From Ectobius pallidus (lineage: Eukaryota > Arthropoda > Insecta > Blattodea > Ectobiidae), in assembly GCA_964059195.1 (NCBI GenBank), contig CAXKWD010000001.1, positions 121,825,751 to 121,889,750 on the forward strand: a DNA stretch of 64,000 bases, given 5' to 3'. The notes below the pieces were generated by a model. It was given only the letters and a program-made list of their open reading frames with translations, did no database searches and was not told the origin of the DNA. Below, in pieces: positions 38,401 to 48,561 of the stretch. The position numbers were made by a program, and so were the translations under genes. The stretch's first letter is position 1; the number at the start of each line of letters is the position of its first letter.

Positions 38401-40184
38401 GACAGACAGACAAACACGTCATTTTATTATTTTAAGATAGCATGTGCCCGCGGCTTCGCCCGCGATAATTATTTCAAAAATTAAAAATTGAGAGCATAAT
38501 AGTTAAATCATTATATTAACACCTAAATCATGTGGACTACATATCACGATTAGATAGCGTCACCTGGTAAAAGCGACCTCAGATTCGAGTTCCTTGGCCC
38601 AGAAAACCCCTGTATAGTGAGTTTCGTCCAAATCGAACAACGTTTGACCATATTTAGGCTAATATTGATTATCCCTATAATAATAATTATAATCCTTTTC
38701 GGTGTAGGTTGAAAATTTCATATTATGTTTGCGTGCCTTGACATTAAAAACAAATGAATCGACCAGCGTGAGCTACAACATTCAAGAGATCGCGATGCTT
38801 TTATGTCGAAGGTATGACAAAAATAGCCAAAGCCTAGTGTAATTGATTTGTATTACTGAAAACTCATGCTTCGAAAACGCAATAAATACACGTTTTCTGC
38901 CCGTTTTTCACTCATAACTCACGAACGAAAGCGAAAATTAAAATTCCGGCTTCGAGGTGCACATTCCGACCCTTTAGTCCGCCTATGTATAAAATTTCAG
39001 ATCTCTGCGTTCAGTAGATTTCGCTGGGCATCGCGGACAGACAGACAGACGGAGGACAGACAGACGGAGGACAGACACTTCCTTTTATTAATATAGACTA
39101 GCATGTGCCCGCGGCTTCGCCCGCGATAAAAAAGAGCATAAAGTTAGAGCATAATAGATAAATCATTATATTTATTAACACCTAAATCACGTGGACTACA
39201 TGTCACGATTAGATAGCGTCGCCTGGTAAAATCGATCTCAGATTCGAGTTCCTTGGCCCAGAATATCTCTGTATAGTGAGTTTCGTCCAAATCGAACGAT
39301 GTTTAACCATATTTAGGTCTATGTTGATTATCCCTCTTCCGTGTAGGTTGAAAAATTTCATATGTCTACGGGCCTTGACATTCTAAACAAATGAATCGAC
39401 CAGCGTGGGCTTACAACATTCTAGCGATCGCGATGCTTTTATTACCACGGTATGACAAAAATAGCCAAAGCCAACTGCAATTGATTTGACATTGAAATGT
39501 ATTACTGAAATCTGATGCTTCGACAGCGCTAAAATCACGTTTTCTGCCAGTTTTTCACTCACAACACGCGAACGAAAGCTAAAATTAAAAATCCGACTTC
39601 GATGCGCATTCGCCCACCTTTCAGTCCATCTATGTTTAAAATTTCAGATCTCTGCGTTCAGTAGATTTCGCTGGGCATCGTAGACAGACAGACAAACACG
39701 TCCTTTTATTATTTTAAGATTATTAACACCTAAATCACGTGGACTACATACCACGATTAGATAGCGTCGCCTGGTAAAAGCGACCTCAGATTCGAGTTCC
39801 TTGGCCCAGAAAACCCCTGTACAGTGAGTTTCGTCCAAATCGAACAATGTTTGACCATATTTAGGCCTATATTGATTATCCCTCTTCCGTGTAGGTTGAA
39901 AATTTCATATGTCTTCGGGCCTTGATATTCTAAACAAATGAATAGTCCAGGATGGACTTACAAAATCAAGCGATCGCCCGCGATAATTATTTCAAGAATT
40001 AAAAATTAAGAGCATAATAGTTAAATCATTATTTTATTAACACCTAAATCACGTGAATTACATACCACGATTAGATAGCGTCGCCTGGTAAAAGCGACCT
40101 CAGATTCGAGTTCCTTGGCCCAGAAAATCCCTGTATAGTGAGTTTCGTCCAAATCGAACGATGTTTAACCATATTTAGGTCTAT
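31177..40184. repeat. 9008-bp segmental duplication, copy B
   Basis: The tandem second copy. At its right end the sequence departs from copy A at 40185 (G where the junction has A). The junction between copies is a chimera of the two outer monomers. Confidence 0.88.
31591..32581 (+). mobile_element. Nested non-autonomous Helitron, copy 2
   Basis: Same element as 22583-23573, carried to this place by the 9008-bp duplication rather than by a second insertion, since its flanks are duplicated too. Confidence 0.85.
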
Positions 40185-41240
40185 GTTGATTATCCCTCTT
40201 CCGTGTAGGTTGAAAATTTCATATGTCTACGGGCCTTGACATTCTAAACAAATGAATCGACCAGCGTGGGCTTACAACATTCAAGCGATCGCGATGCTTT
40301 TATTTCCACGGTATGACAAAAATAGCCAAAGCCAACTGCAATTGACTTGACATTGAAATGTATTACTGAAATCTGATGCTTCGACAGCGCTAAAATCACG
40401 TTTTCTGCCAGTTTTTTACTCATAACTCGCGAACGAAAGCTAAAATTAAAAATTCGGCTTCGAGGTGCATTCGCCCACCTTTCAGTCCATCTATCTTTAA
40501 ATTTTCAGATCTTTGCGTTCAGTAGATTTCGATGGGCATCGTGGACAGACAGACAAACAGCATGTGCCCGCATGTGCCCGCGGCTTCCCCCGCGATAATT
40601 ATTTCAAATTATAATTATTAACACCTAAATCACGTGGAGTGCATTCCACGATTAGGTAGCGTCCCCTGGTAAAAGCTACCTCAGATTCGAGTTCCTTGGC
40701 CCAGAAAACCCCTGTATAGTGAGTTTCGTTCAAATCGAACAATGTTTGACCATATTTAGGGTTGATTATCCTTCTTCCGTGTAGGTTGAAAATGTCATAT
40801 GTCTGTGGGCCTTGACACTCTAAACAAATGAATCGTCTAGGATGGACTTACAAAATCAAGCGATCGCGTTGCTTTTATTTTCAAGGTAGGCTATGAGGTA
40901 TGTTGACAAAAATAGCCAAAGCCATCTGTAAGTTATTTGATATTGAAATTTATTACTGAAACTGATGCTTCTAAAACGCAAAAAAATGCACGTTTTCTGC
41001 CAGTTTTTCACTCATAACTCACGAACGGAGGCGAAAATTAAAATTCCGGCTTCGAGGTGCACATTCCGACCCTTTAGTCCGCCTACTTATAAAATTTCAG
41101 ATCTCTGCGTTGAGTAGATTTCGCTGGGCATCGCGGACAGACAGACGGAAGACAGACGGAAGACAGACAGACGGAAGACAGACAGACGGAGGACAGACAC
41201 TTCCTTTTATTAATATAGATATAGATAAGAATAAAACTCC

Positions 41241-41357
41241 ATCACTGGCGTCTTTTTGTAACTATTAAAACTAAAATTGTTCTTAAATCATAAGTGAAAT
41301 TCAGTTCCTGATTTAAGAACTTTTAATTTTAGTAGTTTAAAAAATTACGCCAGTGAT
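41241..41357. mobile_element. 117-bp foldback MITE
   Basis: The two halves are imperfect inverted repeats of each other, from ATCACTGGCGT outward to inner TTCTTAAATCA / TGATTTAAGAA. It would fold into one long hairpin. It starts about 20 bases right of the array end. No clear target duplication. Confidence 0.7.
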
Positions 41358-41684
41358 AAATGCAAATGTATAAGGGAAATTCCCTGAAAATGGTTTAATG
41401 TAACCGAAAGGCCTAGGAAAAAGGGAAAAAATACAAGAAGTTGAGAAGAAAGGTACTGTGTTATTATTTTATTGATCAAGCTCAATAGTACCATCTGCAT
41501 GATTTTAAATATCTTGTCAGTCTGCCTACTGGTACAATTTCTTATGGATTCCCATAGAAATCTTATAGACGTCACGCCTTCTTTTATAAGTGAAATTGGT
41601 TTAACTACTATTGAAACATATGGGTGCAATAGTCTTGATTTGTAAATTACCAAGCCAACAGTTGATTATTACATTATCTTTCAG

Positions 41685-41835
41685 TTCACATCAGACATCC
41701 ACTTCGTCAATGGCATATACTGTACAGCAGTCAAGCAATCGGCCGAATCTTACTGCCCTCTGTATGTGTACCAATTCTCATTCGATGGTTACATGAACAC
41801 AAAGAAAGATGGGTTTGGTGGGTCGGATATACCAG
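41685..41835 (+). CDS. CCE gene 2 exon 8
   Basis: It encodes residues 411-461. SDIHFVNGIY..AVKQSA and PLYVYQFSFDG are the conserved D-x-x-F and Y-x-Y-x-F-x-x-D/G segments of the family. AG 41683-41684, GTAGGA at 41836. It lies about 0.5 kb beyond the end of the repeat array. Confidence 0.88.
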
Positions 41836-42397
41836 GTAGGATATTGCTTTTAATGAACGGAATTAAGTGGTAAGACTTTATTCAGGTTTACATTTCTTGT
41901 TCCTGTTAATGATGCCACTATGTGAGTATTCATCAATCATCATACGGTATTAGACTTGAATCTGTTTGCTTCATGCACAGGGGTGTAAACGAGCATGTTC
42001 TAAAAATATTAACAATTTGTATAAATAGTGATTGCAATGATGGCTACGACTGGTTTTTGTTTACTTGTCCCTGTCATATAGATTTTCTAGAACACAATTC
42101 TAAAATTACGTAACACAACATTTCACACATAGGTACTTGTTTTTAATCCCTCACAGAAACTTTTCAGATGGCAACCCAGATCCCACAATCTCTCGTAAAT
42201 GCATACAATACCTAACAGATGATTTTATCAATAATCTTTACAGATTATCTACGTGTCAATTCTTTTACATCTCTCCACAATACAGTAGATTACGATATAG
42301 TGATTTTTATCGTGTATTGTAAAATAAAAGATATCAGAAACAAAAGAATAACAAAGGAATGATAATTCTTTCACACTGGCCGTGTGTAGGCTAAGAT

Positions 42398-42566
42398 GGA
42401 AAGGTGAAATCAGAATGAAAAATTCAATGCCATAGCCGGGATTTGATGTTGTACCGGCACGTTGCTATGGTAGCTCAGTTGGTTAGAGCATCGGCACGGA
42501 GAGGCGAAGATCCTGGTTCAAATCCCGGCTATGGAATTGAATTTTTCATTCTGACTTCCCCTTTCC
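42398..42566 (+). mobile_element. tRNA-like foldback element
   Basis: Arms 42398-42446 and 42518-42566 are 49-bp inverted repeats with three mismatches. The inner 71 bases and the right arm carry box A (TAGCTCAGTTGGTTAGAGCA) and box B (GGTTCAAATCC). The D arm pairs (GCTC/GAGC), but both would-be acceptor strands read GCTATGG and cannot pair, so it is not a working tRNA. It is likely a tRNA-derived element with an inverted duplication of its 3' half. Confidence 0.7.
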
Positions 42567-43579
42567 AAAAGAATGACAAAAATTTTAGCTCCAATTTCAA
42601 TCACCAAATTACGGCACTTTTCTTATTTTAACAAAATATATACATTTTATTCTTAAATACGTCAAGCTTATTCATTTACTCAATTAAGTTTCTCCTTTTA
42701 TCTCACCTAACAAATACAATCAATATCTTATATCAAAATTATAACTTAATAATAAATAATATACCTTTCGAAAAGCGTCATTTCATAATAAAAATGTTAT
42801 TTTACTTATGTTATCTTTATTTTATAGGCCTAGGGAATCGTTCTAAATTATTCAATACCAAACTAACTTTCAATTCGACCAGTTGTCAATTAAGTAAGAG
42901 GATTATAATGACATGACGTAATGAACCGACAGGATGTACAGAAGCGTGGAATGAAGTAATAGGGCTAACTGAGTGCCCGGTAAACGACAACAGAACTTTA
43001 ACATATTTTAGTGGAGCTTTCTGTATAACTCTATTGAGACATTTGACAGTGCAGTGATCATTTGCTATAAGTTATGATTCATGTAATTCGAGATTTTTTA
43101 GTTTTGAGGAATACTTGATTAAAAGTTCTGAGGCAGAAAGCTGGTTTGCAACATATATCAGATTACACAGAATTTCATCACAAGCTTTAATAACACATTT
43201 GTAATTATTTTACTCTTTCAATAGTAAAACAAATCGAAAACATTTGATAAATTGTAATTGTAATTTGTTACACTTACAGCTTCCCGAGTAAACTACATAA
43301 ACATTCTTAATTACCGTACATAAATATTATTTATGTTATTTATTTATTTGTTTCTTCCAAAGCATAACTTGAAGTGAATCTTATTAAAAGGTTAAATTAT
43401 CAATTTGAACAGAGTTTTAAGAATTGATAAATTGTGTGAAAATGTCATGTTATTAAAAATATATAATTTTCCCATTTTTTAAATTTGGCTTTATCAGGAG
43501 CAATATCAAGAGTTTAGGTTCTGTGTGCATACCAGTTCGTAGGCCATGCTACTATTGATGCTCAACTGTTTTTATTATT

Positions 43580-43800
43580 ATTATTGATGTGTTTTATGGC
43601 GTTGGTAAAACCTTATATTAAATTAAATGGATATGATACATGATAAAATAGCGAGGATGAGTCATGGTCAGTAAACATCCAATTCGGCATTTGCCTTTAC
43701 GACTGGGGAAACCATGAAAAAAAAATGTCAAACTGGCTGGCCATGGGATTTGAACCTGGGACCTCCCGAATCCAAGCTCAACACATTATTGAAGAACTGA
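43580..43800. repeat. Dispersed repeat family D, copy 1 (tRNA-like box B)
   Basis: It shares TTTTATGG..., GCGAGGATGAGTCATGGT-like sequence with 61138-61230. The right part (GGATTTGAACCTGGGACC) is a box B on the minus strand, as in SINE heads. Confidence 0.5.
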
Positions 43801-44003
43801 TGTTGAAAAAACACACTTTTCCAAAATTGCTCCAGGAAACCAGGTACTGTGCATCGCGCCCCAATCATTAAACCCACCTCGTACCATTCTTTGGTTAGAA
43901 TTTTTATTATAGTAGTCAATTGTTGGAAGATACGTATGTTGTTTTCGTAGTTGACTTCTAATGGCTGGGTCTTGTGGCTTGCGATTCTGATGGTCGGTTC
44001 CAT
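43760..44003 (-). pseudogene. Possible LINE ORF C-terminal remnant
   Basis: The minus-strand peptide WYEVGLMIGARCTVPGFLEQF resembles EVIGLFISTRGTIASFFISF at 60123-60290, a motif seen near the C-terminus of some R2-like or related LINE proteins. The assignment rests on recall of that pattern. Confidence 0.35.
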
Positions 44004-44238
44004 TATAAAACCGTTCTTGTCATTCTGGAAAGCAATTAAAATATATCCATTGTTCTATGACTTTCATTTGCAGCTAAGCCATGTTCTTCCTCCAAAATCT
44101 AAGAATCGTGTCCTCTTACACCAGTAAGGGCGATGTTTTGTTTAAATGTTTAAAACGTAAAAACATTAATTCCTCAATATTCAGATTAAAAAAGAATGAG
44201 CTATATTTTAATTATCGTAACTGAATTTCACTCTGCAG

Positions 44239-44362
44239 GAGTTTCTCATGTTGACGAAATGCCATACCTCTATACGGAGAAGAAGCAGTTTCTACCTAAC
44301 ACACCGGAGGTTACAACCTCTAACAGAATGGTGAAAATGTGGACAAATTTTGCCAAGAAAGG
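44239..44362 (+). CDS. CCE gene 2 exon 9 (catalytic His)
   Basis: It encodes residues 461-502. GVSHVDEMPYLY contains His464 of the triad, and RMVKMWTNFAKKG is the conserved W-x-x-F-A-x-x-G end. AG 44237-44238, GTAAGT at 44363. Confidence 0.9.
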
Positions 44363-46016
44363 GTAAGTGGAAATCCAAATCTACAAGCTATGTAAGAGGA
44401 TATTTTATTAAATATGTTGAGAAATACTTAAGTAGGTTTCGCTATCGCCCGTACCTTACTCCAGTGTTAAACGAAGGCTAAGGAGGAAAAGCAGTCCGCA
44501 AAATTCTTGTTTTGAATATTATAACTCATATTTTTGTGGGAATGAAGTAACTAGTAACACGTGAATATGCAGAACAATTGGAGTGCTCGGGTGAAAGGAG
44601 CTAACCCATATTTATATGAAAAATTATTAATAAAGTGTTTCCAATGAGTACTAATAGTTCTATCATCTCTCAAAAGATGCAACATAAGAAGTGAATGTTT
44701 TAAATACACAACCTGTTATTCCTGCTGAACTATGGTATAAAAATGTCGGAACTAAAACGGTGACAACCCACATCAACGTGGAGGATCTAATTCGAAAAAT
44801 GTATCAGTTATTTAAATACTTTAAAAATTTAAAAGGCCAATAGACCTTTAAAAATATAAAACTATATACATAGTTCTCTCAAGTGTAAAGGTATACAAAG
44901 AAAAAACAGAATGAGGAATTCCTAAAATTACAAGTCCTATATGGATTAAGGATTTCCAAACTGCTCTTTTTATTTATTTATTTATTTTTGACGTGGACCA
45001 TGCTGATCAATAGTTATACTCGAATATATTCGTACTGGGGCTTGTACCTCATGAGTGAAAAGATTTTCTCATAGTCGAACTTCATGACAGGTTTCACTCT
45101 GCCTAATCTACTGCACTTGCATGATTGAGCTCCAACATACCACCATTCTTGATACAACAATGGATGTACAAATTATTCTATAATAGTTCTTTATTATCCA
45201 AGTGTTAAAAACTAGATTTTATTTTGAGAGTATGTTATGTTTGCGAAATGTAGCCGTAAGGGTGAGTGTAGCAATCCTACGAGCAAAATAAAATGCTTGT
45301 ACCACGTGTATCATACACTATTCACTAGACAGTCGTTAAAATTTGTGAAATAATAGTCTAATATTAAATATTAGATTTATTGTAATGGATTACGCACTGT
45401 TGAGCCAGCCATATAGGAGTGCACAGGCAGCTGTCATTGATTTTCCGGTATATGGCTGCCAACTTAAGAACAACGCTTTTCACCCACCAAGTATGATGAT
45501 TTTTTTTAAATCGCCTTGAGAAATCTCACAATTAAAATGGCGTAGTTAATTTTAAAATTTTCAGTTTTTATCAAACTGAGTCTATTTAATAATCATATGC
45601 AAATATTTTAACTATAAAACAACTTGTGAAACAATCAAAGTTGGTTAACCTGGAATGTTATATACTTTTTTGCCACTCAGTGGCATAATTTTCTCCTTTT
45701 ATTTTAATTGATATCGTCTACTGTTAAAATTACTTATTTTATCTTCGACTGTCCAGAAAATAATATGGTTAGATACCGGTATGTTATAACAAAAAATATA
45801 AACTTATGTAATACACTCACATTATTATTTTCGCCCCAAGCATTGACAATATATTCTCATATATTCTCTCGTTTCACATTCCTATAGAGTGTGTGCAATG
45901 GAAGATACAATATCTGCATTCGTTCGGCCCAGTTTAATGGAAGGATGTATTGTTCCCCAGGGAGGACTTGCCGGATTCGGTGGAAGGCTACCCTTCAGAA
46001 ATCTAATCTGTTGTAG

Positions 46017-46020
<4 letters not shown>

Positions 46021-46095
<75 letters not shown>

Positions 46096-46133
46096 TAATA
46101 ATAATAATAATAATAAGAAGAAGAAGAAGAAGA
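46021..46133. repeat. (TAA)n then (AAG)n microsatellite
   Basis: A long TAA tract with a few interruptions passing into AAG units. It gives false poly-Tyr and poly-Leu frames. Confidence 0.95.
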
Positions 46134-46309
46134 ATATAAGGTAAACTGATATAACAAAGTGCCAGTATGCTTTTGTTGAATCAATTATAATTGCAATTAT
46201 GATGTGCAGAAAATAAGTTTTTTTTTATTCAGATTAAAATCGACCAGCGTCAGCAGAACTACAGATCTGTGATACCTTGACAATCGCGCACTCACATAAA
46301 AATAACAAA

Positions 46310-46347
46310 TAAAATAATAATAATAATAATAATAATAATAAGAAAAA

Positions 46348-46393
<46 letters not shown>
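46310..46393. repeat. (TAA)n microsatellite
   Basis: A TAA tract interrupted by AAGAAAAAG in the middle. Confidence 0.95.
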
Positions 46394-46394
<1 letters not shown>

Positions 46395-46720
46395 TACTTT
46401 CAAGAGATGAGTGATTTAAACGTGAAAACACTTTTAGACGTCGCACGAAGTTACAGATGCGCATAGAAAATACGGTAGATCATCGTTCGAAGTACAAGTC
46501 TTCTTTAGGTAGCCTATCTTGCAAACCTTTTCACTACCCAAGGCAGAAAAAGAGGAAATTTTCTCTAAAATAATTTTTTTTTTTTCACATTTTCTACAAT
46601 TGATCCTGAAGATGCTCTTCTCATTTGTTCATACTATTCTTAAACAAGTATGAGGGAATTTTAGCTTCTGCTATTTACACTACCGTGAAAAACTTAATTA
46701 CTGCCCAGGAGTATTTCAAA

Positions 46721-46856
46721 ATCCATTAACGGCCGTGGGTGTCGGCATGCTCACCACATGCCCCCAATCCTGCCGTCTGCCAATGGTAGATGACGCAGCG
46801 GTCGGATGGTAGGCCTTGTTCCTTCTGGGATGTTAGCGCCATGGAGTTAGTTAGTT
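46721..46856 (+). mobile_element. Short retroelement fragment with (TTAG)n tail
   Basis: A 136-bp GC-richer insert ends in TTAGTTAGTTAG and is flanked by AGTATTTCAAA on both sides (46710-46720 and 46857-46867). This fits a 5'-truncated LINE or SINE insertion. Confidence 0.65.
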
Positions 46857-47716
46857 AGTATTTCAAAGTTCCTTGAAATCCTTATACAAACATGTTTATT
46901 GTAGAAATTTGTGATAATGATTGTGACATGTTTGAATTTCATTTTGCTTACTATATTTACCTGCACAACATTATTCATTTTTTTTTTTTTGGCAAGATAT
47001 TCGTTATTGTAATAATACATAATTTCCAACTAGAGTTGCCAACTATCCCGTATTTCCCGGAAAATACCATATTTTCACTTAATTTTGGTGAAAATCCCTG
47101 ATCCGGTATTTTTCAAGATATATCCCGTATTTCCAGAATTCCCGCCATTCATTAATTTAAGTTTGTTTTGGTATGATATTGTCATAATGGTAATATATTA
47201 TGAAATATTGTAATTGTAATTGGTTGAATGCTCTTTGTGAATAAAAGAACTGACAAACTAAATAAGAGCAGTCTAGATCTGGTAATAGAAGAGCTTCAGG
47301 TTACTGTAAATTTTATAGTTGTAATGAATTTTTCACTTTTGTAAAAACATATAAACGTATACTTAAAGAATCTTGATCTGTTGTCAATTATCAGCAAACC
47401 ATCAAGAATTTAAAAAGTAACAGTTTGTATATCACTGTAATCTCTCAAGTGTTAAACCCTGATGTAATTATTATTAGTGTATTTTTTAATTGGGAGGAAT
47501 GTTTGCATTTTATGTAGAGTATTATATAACTTTAAAAAAATATTAATACAGTATTAAAGGTCATCTTACGTTATGCTTTACCAGTAGTAAACATTTGGTC
47601 CCTTATTTTTGGCATTTGTTCTTTAATTTAACTTCGGTTATACGCTATTATCCCTTATTTCCACCTTCAAGAGTTGGCCAACCTTTCGGATCTCGTCGAT
47701 AAATGTGTCTTCGTTT

Positions 47717-47885
47717 TATGGCTATTTAACGAGGGAATATATTGCAACTTAGGGCTTTGACCGTCGCCGGTGTGCCGGAATGTTCTCCCACAGAAGTTAT
47801 TTTACATGCCTATAAATGTACAGACTTGGGTCTGTCACATTAATGCACACCTGAAATGCCATCGACCTGGGCAGGATCCTGACTG
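47717..47885. repeat. Dispersed repeat family C, copy 2
   Basis: Homologous to 18493-18680. Confidence 0.6.
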
Positions 47886-48273
47886 CGCCACCCCGACTGT
47901 AGGGTCTACTCTGTCTCGATATAGGTTATCTGAAACTGGTTTTGGTATTAATTATCCGAGATGTAGACATAAGTTAACCCTGTCCTAAAATCAGCATCGG
48001 AATTGGATGCATCCACGCTACATTGTGGAAGTGCTAGCTTCTGTAGTGAATTTTATTAGAATATTCGGAATCTGACTGGGCACGATACGGGGACCCGATT
48101 GAACTTGGAGTTAGCATACCAAGCTAAATATTTCGGCCCTTTTCCCGTCGAGGATAGGTTTTTTATAGCATAAAAAGTTTGTTTCATTTAAGTGTAACTT
48201 TGTTGTTCTGTAAGTTAAAACTTGTAAAATCAGTAATAGCCGACATGTTAATTTAAGTTAAATTTTGTTTTAG

Positions 48274-48451
48274 GAATCCCACACCACATCCAGACCCACT
48301 GCTGCAAAATGTTATATGGAAGCCATTCAGCACTGCGTGTCCTACTTATCTGAATATTGATACGGAATTATTTGTGGAATATGCACCAAAGAAAGCAAAT
48401 ATGGAATTTTGGAGGAAAATATTCAAGAAGTACGGTCATTTACCTTGCTGA
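48274..48451 (+). CDS. CCE gene 2 exon 10 (last)
   Basis: It encodes NPTPHPDP..W.P through the FWRKIF..YG tail, with TGA at 48449-48451. There is no membrane anchor or ER-retention signal at the C-terminus. AG 48272-48273. Confidence 0.88.
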
Positions 48452-48523
48452 GCAAATATTCAGAACTCTCCGTCCTCTATGTATTGCAGTACTAATGAAG
48501 TAGGCCTATAGAAGCTTAAAAGG

Positions 48524-48561
48524 AATAAACTGATTGGAAATTAAAAATTCTGTTAAATAAA
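48524..48561 (+). terminator. Polyadenylation signals, gene 2
   Basis: Two AATAAA hexamers (48524-48529 and 48556-48561) lie 73 and 105 bases after the stop. Either could set the 3' end. Confidence 0.5.

Larger units (their letters stand above)
21938..41219 (-). repeat. Tandem array of non-autonomous Helitron-like monomers
   Basis: About 32 head-to-tail monomers share a core (TTAACACCTAAATCACGTGG, then CAGATTCGAGTTCC, TTCGTCCAAATCGAA, GGACAGACAGACA). Read on the minus strand, a monomer starts TCTATATTAATAAAAGG and ends with the hairpin CGCGGGCGAAGCCGCGG, eight or so bases, and CTAG. The array sits between A (21937) and T (41220). TC start, 3' hairpin, CTAG end and A/T insertion are Helitron hallmarks. 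There is no Rep or helicase. Some open frames recur in every monomer but are not genes. Monomers vary from about 330 to 700 bp. Confidence 0.78.
19997..41684 (+). other. Gene 2 intron 7 (21.7 kb, carries the array)
   Basis: This is the longest intron, about 89% of it array. From left to right: a LINE fragment (20078-20577); AT-rich sequence without recognised features (20590-21930); the Helitron-like array (21938-41219); a foldback element (41241-41357); then about 330 bp to exon 8. Flanking exons 7 and 8 join in phase 0. Confidence 0.85.
41836..44238 (+). other. Gene 2 intron 8
   Basis: A 2.4-kb intron with a tRNA-like foldback (42398-42566), a dispersed repeat (43580-43800) and a LINE scrap (43760-44003). 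Nothing else recognised. Confidence 0.7.
44363..48273 (+). other. Gene 2 intron 9
   Basis: A 3.9-kb intron with TAA microsatellites (46021-46133 and 46310-46393), a short retroelement tail (46721-46856) and dispersed repeat C copy 2 (47717-47885). The rest is plain AT-rich sequence. Confidence 0.7.

Noticed and set aside
21938..41219. CRISPR array or centromeric satellite
   Set aside because: The repeat units are 330-700 bp with variable length and no regular spacers, and the setting is an animal intron. Transposon-type ends explain the units better than a plain satellite.
21938..41219. Penelope-like tandem element with hammerhead ribozyme
   Set aside because: I found no hammerhead core (CTGATGA with a paired GAAA) in the monomer. 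The TC/hairpin/CTAG ends fit Helitrons.
42471..42536. A functional tRNA gene
   Set aside because: Both would-be acceptor strands read GCTATGG and do not pair, and the anticodon and T stems contain mismatches.
42443..42631. Open frame reading VAQLVRASARRGEDPGSNPG
   Set aside because: This peptide is the well-known false translation of tRNA-like boxes. The sequence is a tRNA-derived repeat.
46197..46464. Long poly-Tyr and poly-Leu open frames
   Set aside because: They are translations of TAA microsatellites.
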